Positions 56,766 to 64,000 of a stretch of 64,000 nucleotides of DNA are shown here, in pieces. A program made the translations under genes and the position numbers. This DNA comes from UBA868 sp016776875. GTDB lineage: Bacteria > Pseudomonadota > Gammaproteobacteria > Arenicellales > UBA868. The notes under the pieces are model-generated. The model searched no databases. It was not told the DNA's origin and saw only the letters and a list, made by a program, of their open reading frames with translations. Location: NCBI GenBank assembly GCA_051201585.1, contig CP179198.1:1116001-1180000 (forward strand), written 5' to 3'. The first letter of the stretch is position 1; each line of letters starts with the position of its first letter.

Positions 56766-56803
56766 CATCTATCCAAATACATTTTTTTAATGGAGTAAAT
56801 TGA

Positions 56804-58891
56804 TTGAATAAAATTATTCAGACCTTCCAATATGGCGACAATGAGATGCGCCTAGAGACCGGGCAGATTGCCCGTCAGGCCAGTGGCGCTGTGCTCGCCA
56901 GTCTGGGTGAAACTGTCGTTCTAGTAACGGTCGTTGCTGCCCGAGGCCCGAGTGGCCGTGATTTTTTCCCACTCACTGTCGACTATGAGGAAAGAACGTA
57001 CGCCGCCGGAAGGATCCCGGGTGGGTTTTTCAAGCGTGAGGGGCGTCCGGCAGAAAAGGCGATTCTAACTGCAAGGCTGATTGACCGACCGATTCGTCCA
57101 TTATTTCCAGAAGGGTTCAACAACGAAATCCAAGTGATCGCAACCGTGATGTCGGTCGATCCCGAGATTGACCCCGACATTGTCGCAATGGTTGGCGCGT
57201 CAGCCGCGCTTTCAATCTCAGGGGTTCCTTTTAATGGACCCATCGGCGGCGCGCGCGTGGGCTACATAGACGGGGAATATGTGCTTAATCCAACCGCCAG
57301 CCAGTTGGAGGCTTCAGCATTAAACCTGGTTGTCGCCGGGACTGATTCTGCCGTGTTGATGGTTGAATCAGAAGCGGATCAACTTACCGAAGAGCAGATG
57401 CTCGGCGCTGTAATGTTTGGTCATGAGAACGCCAAAGCGGCGATTAATGCAATTGACGCACTGGCTGCTGAAGTGGGAAATCCCCGCTGGGAGTGGGAGG
57501 CAGAGGCGAAAGATGATGCCTTATTTGAAAAAGTAAGCGCGGCTGTAGGCTCAGATATCGAGGGCGCGTATAAGATCGCCGACAAGTCCGATCGCCAAGA
57601 GGCAATGGCCGCCGTCAAACAAAAAGCAGTATCTGATTTGCTGAGTGATGATGCGGATGATGCGGAAGCCGAGTCAGTAAAAAGTGCGATTAAAGTTTTA
57701 GAAAAAAATACCGTCAGAGGACGCATTCTTGCGAACGAACCGCGTATTGATGGGCGTGACAAGGAAACGGTCAGGCCGATTGCGATCGAGACTGGCGTTT
57801 TGCCGAGAACCCATGGTTCCGCGCTGTTCACCCGTGGCGAAACGCAAGCAATTGTGACTTGTACCCTGGGAACAGAGCGTGATTCGCAGGTGATCGATGC
57901 GCTTGAGGGTGAGCGACGCGACCCCTTCATGTTGCACTACAATTTCCCCCCGTTTTGTGTTGGCGAAACCGGGCGGGTGGGTTCCCCCAAACGCAGAGAG
58001 ATCGGACATGGCAGATTAGCCAAGCGTGCGATGTTAGCGGCGCTGCCTTCTCCCGAAGACTTTCCTTATGTCATCCGGGCCGTGTCTGAGATTACCGAAT
58101 CAAATGGTTCTAGTTCCATGGCAACGGTCTGCGGCACGAGTCTTGCGTTGATGGATGCTGGCGTTTCTTTGAAAGCACCGGTCGCGGGTGTTGCAATGGG
58201 TTTGATCAAAGAGGGTGATCAGTTTGCCGTTTTGACTGATATCCTCGGTGATGAAGATCATCTCGGCGATATGGATTTTAAGGTTGCTGGAACCTCTGAT
58301 GGTGTCACCGCACTTCAGATGGATATCAAGATCGATGGGATCACCAAGGAGATCATGGAGCAGGCGCTGGATCAAGCGAAGCGCGGTAGACTTCATATTC
58401 TTGGTGAGATGGCTAAAGCCATTAGTACGCCAAGAGAGGAAATGTCTCGGTATGCGCCTCGAATCACTACCATGTCCGTGCCCACGGACAAGATCCGCGA
58501 CGTGATTGGTAAAGGCGGGGTGACTATTCGGGCCATTTCGGAGGCAACGGGTGCTGCAATTGACATCGACGACGATGGCACAATTAAAATCGCTACGTCT
58601 GACTTGTCGGCAGCGGAGGAGGCCCGTCGGCGTATCGAACAGATTACAGCTGACGTTGAAGCCGGCACGATTTATGAGGGCAAGGTTGTGCGTCTGATGG
58701 ATTTCGGTGCGTTTGTAAATATTCTTCCCGGAAAAGATGGTTTAGTGCATATCTCGCAGATCTCCGAAGAGCGTGTCGCTAATGTCAGCGATAAATTGTC
58801 GGAAGGTGATCTGGTAAAAGTAAAAGTGCTTGAAGTTGATAAGCAGGGTCGGATTCGCCTTAGCATGAAAGCGGTCGAAAGCGACGGGTAG
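56804..58891 (+). CDS. pnp: Polynucleotide phosphorylase
   Basis: Phosphorolytic 3'-5' exoribonuclease of the degradosome. Two RNase PH domains (FFPLTVDYEERTYAAGRIPGGFFKREGRP near residue 50; FMLHYNFPPFCVGETGRVG near 375), a KH domain (VIGKGGVTIRAISEATG near 565) and an S1 domain (VVRLMDFGAFVNILPGKDGLVHIS near 625). 695 residues, full length. The start is TTG (56804). Confidence 0.96.
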   Translation: MNKIIQTFQYGDNEMRLETGQIARQASGAVLASLGETVVLVTVVAARGPSGRDFFPLTVDYEERTYAAGRIPGGFFKREGRPAEKAILTARLIDRPIRPLFPEGFNNEIQVIATVMSVDPEIDPDIVAMVGASAALSISGVPFNGPIGGARVGYIDGEYVLNPTASQLEASALNLVVAGTDSAVLMVESEADQLTEEQMLGAVMFGHENAKAAINAIDALAAEVGNPRWEWEAEAKDDALFEKVSAAVGSDIEGAYKIADKSDRQEAMAAVKQKAVSDLLSDDADDAEAESVKSAIKVLEKNTVRGRILANEPRIDGRDKETVRPIAIETGVLPRTHGSALFTRGETQAIVTCTLGTERDSQVIDALEGERRDPFMLHYNFPPFCVGETGRVGSPKRREIGHGRLAKRAMLAALPSPEDFPYVIRAVSEITESNGSSSMATVCGTSLALMDAGVSLKAPVAGVAMGLIKEGDQFAVLTDILGDEDHLGDMDFKVAGTSDGVTALQMDIKIDGITKEIMEQALDQAKRGRLHILGEMAKAISTPREEMSRYAPRITTMSVPTDKIRDVIGKGGVTIRAISEATGAAIDIDDDGTIKIATSDLSAAEEARRRIEQITADVEAGTIYEGKVVRLMDFGAFVNILPGKDGLVHISQISEERVANVSDKLSEGDLVKVKVLEVDKQGRIRLSMKAVESDG

Positions 58892-58933
58892 GACGGGCAG
58901 CATGGTGGGTCATACCTCGGGATGTTGTAACGT

Positions 58934-59491
58934 TTGAAAGTAAAGTCGACTAATCTGATCTGGCTTGATCTTGAGATGACAGGCCTTGATCCTGATGGTG
59001 ATCGAATTATCGAGATTGCATCAGTCGTGACAAACTCGGACCTTGAAATCCTCGGGGAAGGACCTGTCCTCGCAATTTCTCAGCCCGAGAATGTGATGGC
59101 CGCTATGGATGACTGGAACCAGAAGACGCATGGCGGCACCGGACTAATTGATCGAGTCAGGGATTCGAGCATAACCGAACATGATGCGGAGCAGCAGACG
59201 CTAGCCTTTTTGAAAGAGTTTCTACCCGAAAAGACGTCACCGCTTTGCGGAAACAGTATTTGTCAGGATAGACGATTTTTGTACCGATCGATGCCAGAGC
59301 TTGAGGCGTTTTTTCATTACCGCAATCTTGATGTCAGCAGTATAAAAGAGCTCGCTAACCGGTGGCGACCGGACATCTGTAATGGATTTGTAAAAAGCGG
59401 TGGTCATCGCGCGATGAATGACGTGTTGGATTCCATCGAAGAGCTGAAGTTTTATCGCGAACATTTTTTTCTGGATAAACCGAATACCTAA
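58934..59491 (+). CDS. orn: Oligoribonuclease
   Basis: DEDDh 3'-5' exonuclease that clears nanoRNAs and linear di-GMP. Motifs: WLDLEMTGLDPDGDRIIEIA near residue 10, GNSICQDRRFLYRSMPE near 110, and HRAMNDVLDSIEEL near 158. 185 residues. The start is TTG. Convergent with queG across a 51-base gap. Confidence 0.95.
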   Translation: MKVKSTNLIWLDLEMTGLDPDGDRIIEIASVVTNSDLEILGEGPVLAISQPENVMAAMDDWNQKTHGGTGLIDRVRDSSITEHDAEQQTLAFLKEFLPEKTSPLCGNSICQDRRFLYRSMPELEAFFHYRNLDVSSIKELANRWRPDICNGFVKSGGHRAMNDVLDSIEELKFYREHFFLDKPNT

Positions 59492-59542
59492 TCGCAATTT
59501 TATTTCGCGGTGGCTGCATCGTTCGACTGGTTTTTGTTAGCC

Positions 59543-60640
59543 TCACTCCTGGCCCGTGATCTCATGTTCGCCCGCTAATCTGGAACGAAGCCGGTTAATT
59601 GACCATTCAATATGCTCATCGACCATCGTTGAGATTTTGTTAAGCTTTGATTGCAGCATTAAGATTTTCTTTTCGCTCGGTGTGCTGTTTCCAATTGCAA
59701 CCGAAAGGTTCCGCATCCAACGCTCGTAGCCCAGTCGGCGTATCGGGCTTCCTGCCGTACAACGATCAAACTCTTCTGGCGACCAGGCAAAAAGATCCAA
59801 AAGGGTTGCCGTATCGAGTCCCTGCCTCACAGAAAACGCCGCATCACCTTTCTGAGCAAGTCGGTTGTGGGGGCAAACGAGTTGACAATCATCGCAACCG
59901 AAAATCCGATTCCCCATAAGCGCTCTAAGGGGTTCGGGAATGCTCGATTTGTGTTCAATGGTCAAGTACGCGATACACTGCCGTGCATCCAATTGATAGG
60001 CTGTATCTAAAGCGCCGGTGGGGCAGGCGTCAAGGCAACGTGTGCACGACCCGCAATGGTCTTTGGCAGGTCGAGTCGTGGGAAGGGGTAAGTCAGTATA
60101 GAGCTCACCCAAGAAAAACCATGAGCCAGAATGAGCATCAATAAGGTTAGTATGTTTCCCGATCCAACCGAGGCCTGCGGCACTCGCCAGAGGTTTTTCC
60201 ATCACCGGGGCGCTGTCAACAAAGGCGCGATAATGAAACGGGCCGATCTCGTCGGAAATCCTGTCTGCCAACTGCTGGAGGCGGCGACGCATCAAACGAT
60301 GGTAGTCCCGGCCGAGGGCGTATCGGGCGATATAGGCTTGATCCTGTTGTTTTAATAACTCGCTCGGGTCGATGCGTTGTTCTGGCCAATAGTTGAGCCT
60401 GACGCTGATAATGCGCTTTACCTCAGGTATTAATAATTCTGGCGTGATCCGTTTTTCTGTATTGCGGGACATGAAGCTCATTTCGCCATGCCAACCTTTG
60501 GTTAGCCAGGCATTCAGTCTATCTCCGGCGTCTTCAAGGCCTGAATCTGCGATCCCCATCCCATTGAACCCAAGTTCTTGGGCCCAATCACTAATGCTTC
60601 CGGCGAGCTCTGCAAGATGTTTGGTGCTAAGTTCAGTCAT
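59543..60640 (-). CDS. queG: Epoxyqueuosine reductase QueG
   Basis: Cobalamin- and [4Fe-4S]-dependent last step of queuosine synthesis. The cluster motifs are CGSCTRCLDACPTGAL near residue 195 and CDDCQLVCPHN near 250; the catalytic aspartate is in FVDSAPVMEKPLA near 140. 365 residues, full length. Its start is 17 bases from the divergent nnr start, so the two share an upstream region. Confidence 0.95.
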   Translation of the reverse strand: MTELSTKHLAELAGSISDWAQELGFNGMGIADSGLEDAGDRLNAWLTKGWHGEMSFMSRNTEKRITPELLIPEVKRIISVRLNYWPEQRIDPSELLKQQDQAYIARYALGRDYHRLMRRRLQQLADRISDEIGPFHYRAFVDSAPVMEKPLASAAGLGWIGKHTNLIDAHSGSWFFLGELYTDLPLPTTRPAKDHCGSCTRCLDACPTGALDTAYQLDARQCIAYLTIEHKSSIPEPLRALMGNRIFGCDDCQLVCPHNRLAQKGDAAFSVRQGLDTATLLDLFAWSPEEFDRCTAGSPIRRLGYERWMRNLSVAIGNSTPSEKKILMLQSKLNKISTMVDEHIEWSINRLRSRLAGEHEITGQE

Positions 60641-60657
60641 CGCGCTATCATAACGCG

Positions 60658-62132
60658 ATGCGTCACTTAACCAACGCGTTGTATTCTATTGCTCAAATTC
60701 GAGCGATTGAAGCGGTCGCGAGAAAGTCTCTAAAGCCGGATGAATCCCTCATGGAGTTAGCGGGTCAGACAGCCTATTGCTGTCTCCGGCAGTGTTGGCC
60801 ATCCGTCAGCCGTGTCGTTGTTCTTTGTGGCGGGGGTAATAATGGTGGAGATGGCTTTGTTTTGGCGCGCCTCGCTCAGAATGCAGGCCTAAACGTATGT
60901 CTGGTGCTTGCGGCTAAGCCATCAACTTTAGAGGCCAAGGAGGCATTAAATAAAGCTTAGCTGCAGGTGTCATGGTCTCTGATTTCAGCGAAACAGTTTT
61001 GGTTGGGGCTGACCTTATTGTCGATGCTTTGCTGGGCATCGGATTCTCCGGAAAAGTTCGTGAACCTTTTCGGACAATAATGCGGTGTGTGAATAAACAA
61101 GTGAAACCTGTCTTTTCGCTTGATACCCCTTCAGGATTGGACGCGGATTCGGGGCATGTGTCTCAGGTTGCGATAAAAGCGGATGTAACCATTTCGTTTA
61201 TCGGGTTAAAGCGTGGGTTGTTCATGAGTAAAGCGCGAAATGTCGTTGGACATGTTGTGTTGGAACCGTTAACAGCAGAACATTTATGTGTACATGATAA
61301 ATTTTGGGCAACCCGTCTTAGCGGTCAATGGGTTAAAAATGTCTTGCCTGTGCGAAATAACAGCTTTCATAAAGGCAACGGGGGACATGTTTGCGTCGTG
61401 GGGGGCTTTCGCGGCATGCCTGGCGCGGTCGCGCTCAGTGGGTTGGCGGCCCTACGGTCGGGCGCTGGCCGAGTGACAGTGGGCTGTTTTCCGGACAACG
61501 TGCAATCGGTTGCCGCCATGAGTCCGGAACTCATGGTGAAACCTTTAAGGACAGAAGATGATGTTCTCCAGCTTTTAGCGAGTGCCGATGTCGCTGTAAT
61601 CGGCCCCGGGCTGGGTTTAACTGATTGGTCAAAAAAATTATTTCATCATAGTATCCAAACCAAAGTTCCGAAGGTAGTCGATGCTGACGCCTTAACTTTA
61701 TTGAAAGAGAATAGCCAATTACTCACGGATTCGGTCTTAACCCCTCATCCGGGTGAAGCGGCCCGAATGTTGGGAATCAACGTGACATGTTTGGAGGGTG
61801 ATAGACCGAGTGGCTTGGAAGCGCTGTCAGCGAAATTTAATTCAATTGCGGTTTTAAAAGGGGCGGGGACCTTGATTGGACGACCTGATGGAAAGAAATT
61901 GATTTGTGATCGGGGCAATCCGGGAATGGCGACCGCAGGGATGGGTGATGTTTTATCAGGCATGATTGGAAGTCTGATGTCGCAAGGGTTGCCGGCATTC
62001 GAGGCGGCGGGCGCCGGCGTATGGCTTCATGGGTCTGCTGGGGATTTAATTGCGAAAAACTCGGGCGCGGTTGGAATGCTTGCGAGCGACTTGATCAGAC
62101 AGGTGCCGTACCTTAGATCTCGTTTGGGGTAG
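60658..62132 (+). CDS. nnr: Bifunctional NAD(P)H-hydrate epimerase/dehydratase (frame break near 60957)
   Basis: Repairs hydrated NAD(P)H. N-terminal epimerase (VVVLCGGGNNGGDGFVLARL near residue 55) and C-terminal ADP-dependent dehydratase (VVGGFRGMPGAVALSGLAALRSGAGRVTV; GNPGMATAGMGDVLSG near 425, with the catalytic aspartate). The break after ALNKA is repaired by one T at the paired AGCT sites 60954-60957 and 60959-60962, giving NKALAAGVMVSDFSE. About 491 residues. It is followed by tsaE after four bases. Confidence 0.92.
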
Positions 62133-62136
62133 AAAT

Positions 62137-62596
62137 ATGACTCGCGAAATAATCGTAAACACGCCTTGTGAAATGGAAGCCGTTGGCTATGAACTTGCCC
62201 ATCAGATATCAGCTCCATGCACAGTTCATTTGAGAGGGGATTTGGGCGCAGGAAAAACCACTCTGGCAAAAGGAATCATCGTTGGAATGGGCGCTGAGAG
62301 TCAGGTGGTAAGTCCAACTTACACGTTGGTCGAGGAGTATCAGACCGCTAAGGGTGAGATTCATCATATAGACCTGTATCGAATGAAGACGGCAGGGGAA
62401 GCTTGAGAGTTTGGGTTTTCGAGATCGGTTAGCGATGGGATGCATTATTTTAATTGAATGGCCGGAACGAGCCGAGGACATACTGCCAAGACCCGAATGG
62501 AAGATTGAGATTGAATATCTCGAAAACCGGAGAAAAGTGGCAATACAAGACATTAAGGAGTCCATTGAAAACCGGCGTCACGAGGGAAATCCCTGA
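62137..62596 (+). CDS. tsaE: tRNA t6A ATPase TsaE (frame break near 62403)
   Basis: ATPase for t6A modification of ANN-decoding tRNAs. Walker A is GDLGAGKTTLAKG near residue 35, followed by VSPTYTLVEEY and HHIDLYRM. The frame stops at 62406; one T fewer at AGCT 62400-62403 gives AGEAESLGFRDRLA and the rest of the protein (IILIEWPERAEDILP), about 152 residues. amiC follows after three bases. Confidence 0.9.
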
Positions 62597-62599
62597 CAT

Positions 62600-63880
62600 A
62601 TGAGTAAAGTGAAGGGCGCCATCTTAGTCACGTTACTGGCAGTCGCTCAGGGTGTTTTAGGTGCTACCGAAGTTGATGGAATGCGTCTTTGGGCGGGACC
62701 TGACCAGATTCGATTTGTGATCGATCTAACTCAAAAACCCAAGTATGAGATTTTCGTGCTCAAAAATCCTGACCGTTTAGTCATTGATTTGTTCGACGCT
62801 CAGATTTCCAGGCACGACGTTAAACCGCCAACGACTACTGAGACTATTTTGAAAATTCGAACAGGTCGTCCTAATCGGAATACGCTAAGGGTTGTCTTGG
62901 ATCTTGATCGCCCGGCGACCTACAGCGATTTTTTGCTCGAACCCAAGAATCCGTATCCTTATCGCTTAGTGGTTGATCTTTCCCGTGATCAAACGGAAAG
63001 CACCAAAGAAACGACCTCAGAAAAAGCACGCTCTAAAAAATTTCTAGTCGTGGTCGATCCGGGCCACGGGGGTGACGATCCAGGGGCGATTGGCTCCGGC
63101 GGGACTCAAGAAAAGAGAATTGTTTTGGAGATTGCCCAAAAACTCGTTCGCCTGATTAATTCAGACGGTCGGATGCGAGCCTTCCTGACCCGCCACGCGG
63201 ATTATTATGTCAGTCTTCGCAGTCGTATTGAGATCGCAAGGCGCGAAAAAGCCGACGCGTTCATTTCGATTCATGCGGATGCCGCTAAACGAAAAACTGC
63301 CAAGGGTGCTTCTGTTTTTGTATTGTCAGACCGAGGCGCCAGTAGTGAGATGGGTAAATGGCTTGCGGCCCGTGAAAATGCGTCGGACCTCGCGGGCGGT
63401 GTTGCAATCGGCGAGCAGGAACCTGATATTCAGGAAACGCTTTTAGATATGGGTCTCGATTGGAAACTCAAACAGAGTAAAAAGTTAGGACATGAGATTT
63501 TGTCTGAAATTGAACAGATTGGGGCCCTGCATAGTGATCGGGTCGAGGAGGCGGCTTTTGTCGTGTTGAAGTCGGTAGATATCCCCTCCGTGTTGGTGGA
63601 AACTGGCTTTATCACAAATAAAGAAGAGGAAAAGTTACTCCGGAGTGGGAAGACTCAAGAACAAATTGCCCGTGCCATATTTCGGGGGCTTAAACGCTAT
63701 TGCGACGTCGAGGTGTCCTGTCTAAAGGAAGATGTGTCGAAGGCTTTCGGCTCGAACAATTTAGTTGCAAACATTCGACCTGGCAACCGTCGATTAATTT
63801 TTTCGGAAAAATTTTTTGATCCAGTGGGCAGGAGTGATGGTTTGGACAAGCAGTCGCTCACGCAGGCAGTCCCCGAATAA
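62600..63880 (+). CDS. amiC: N-acetylmuramoyl-L-alanine amidase
   Basis: Periplasmic zinc amidase that splits septal peptidoglycan. A signal peptide (residues 1-22, AILVTLLAVAQGVLGA) precedes an AMIN domain (residues 25-125) and a Amidase_3 domain with VVDPGHGGDDPGAIG near 150, LEIAQKL, SIHADAAKRKTAKG near 223 and VLVETGFITN near 333. 426 residues. There is no LysM repeat, so it is of the AmiA/AmiB/AmiC type; the symbol is by family and could equally be amiB, given the E. coli order. Confidence 0.88.
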   Translation: MSKVKGAILVTLLAVAQGVLGATEVDGMRLWAGPDQIRFVIDLTQKPKYEIFVLKNPDRLVIDLFDAQISRHDVKPPTTTETILKIRTGRPNRNTLRVVLDLDRPATYSDFLLEPKNPYPYRLVVDLSRDQTESTKETTSEKARSKKFLVVVDPGHGGDDPGAIGSGGTQEKRIVLEIAQKLVRLINSDGRMRAFLTRHADYYVSLRSRIEIARREKADAFISIHADAAKRKTAKGASVFVLSDRGASSEMGKWLAARENASDLAGGVAIGEQEPDIQETLLDMGLDWKLKQSKKLGHEILSEIEQIGALHSDRVEEAAFVVLKSVDIPSVLVETGFITNKEEEKLLRSGKTQEQIARAIFRGLKRYCDVEVSCLKEDVSKAFGSNNLVANIRPGNRRLIFSEKFFDPVGRSDGLDKQSLTQAVPE

Positions 63881-63885
63881 CGCTC

Positions 63886-64000
63886 TTGGCTAAACAACAC
63901 GTCATATTTCTTCATGGGCCCACCGCAACGGGGAAGTCTTCGCTCGCTTTAGAGTTGGCATCCCGCTTCCCCATTGACTTGATTAGTGTGGATTCAGGTC
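63886..64000 (+). CDS. miaA: tRNA dimethylallyltransferase, 3'-truncated by window edge
   Basis: The first 38 codons of MiaA, which adds the dimethylallyl group to A37 of tRNAs reading UNN. LHGPTATGKSSLALELASRFP is the N-terminal P-loop region and LISVDSG is the next conserved strand. The start is TTG, five bases after the amiC stop. mutL, which lies between these genes in many relatives, is absent. Confidence 0.88.
   Translation, partial: MAKQHVIFLHGPTATGKSSLALELASRFPIDLISVDSG

Overview
This window is a block of housekeeping chromosome from a gammaproteobacterium, most likely marine and heterotrophic. It has the conserved gammaproteobacterial runs pcnB-folK, ccm, rplU-rpmA-obgE-proB, rpsT/murJ/ribF-lspA-fkpB-ispH, rimP-nusA-infB-rbfA-truB-rpsO-pnp, and orn-queG-nnr-tsaE-amiC-miaA. 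GC content looks close to 50 percent and genes are densely packed with many 1-8 base overlaps. I cannot name the genus. The window starts inside pcnB and ends inside miaA. I see no insertion sequence, prophage or CRISPR array.

Layout. 1-5.4 kb: pcnB, folK, trpS, scpA, scpB, rluB. 5.4-8.5 kb: a HugZ-like protein, metC, argD. 8.5-13.5 kb (minus strand): the cytochrome c maturation genes ccmC-D-E-F-H-I, without ccmA, ccmB or ccmG. 13.7-26.2 kb is the accessory stretch: a 2OG-Fe(II) oxygenase, an acyl-CoA ligase, a class III aminotransferase, small DUF3303 and NTF2-like proteins, an EamA transporter, then a four-gene plus-strand run (methyltransferase, dimethylamine-dehydrogenase-like flavoprotein, phosphoethanolamine-methyltransferase-like protein, ureohydrolase), gene debris and an exported protein. 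26.3-35.7 kb returns to core genes. 35.8-38.9 kb holds a lone Nif11-type peptide precursor, tRNA-Thr, a UDP-glucuronate decarboxylase and an LpxL-type acyltransferase. 38.9-48.5 kb holds an SLC13 transporter, an Ada-like repair protein, a dimethylglycine/sarcosine-dehydrogenase-like enzyme, AlaX, a non-pyrrolysine MttB homologue and both ETF subunits. 48.7-64 kb is gph-ubiG, tRNA-fMet, the translation/RNA-decay cluster and the orn-to-miaA run.

How genes fit together. The two catabolic islands point to use of methylated amines: the DMADH-like flavoprotein and the DMGDH-like flavoprotein both belong to families that pass electrons to ETF, and etfBA lies in the window. MttB-family proteins demethylate quaternary amines. 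The substrates here are inferred, not shown.

Sequence quality matters to any reader. Seventeen frame breaks interrupt otherwise well-conserved genes (trpS, scpA, metC, argD, fkpB, ispH, lpxL-like x2, DMGDH-like, mttB-like, infB x3, nnr, tsaE, and an exported protein x2). In every case the coding frame can be restored by a one-base change inside or directly beside an AGCT tetranucleotide. That is best read as a systematic consensus error at a modified AGCT motif, not as gene decay, and it predicts an AGCT-specific DNA methyltransferase in this organism. I therefore give the broken genes as single features spanning both frames.
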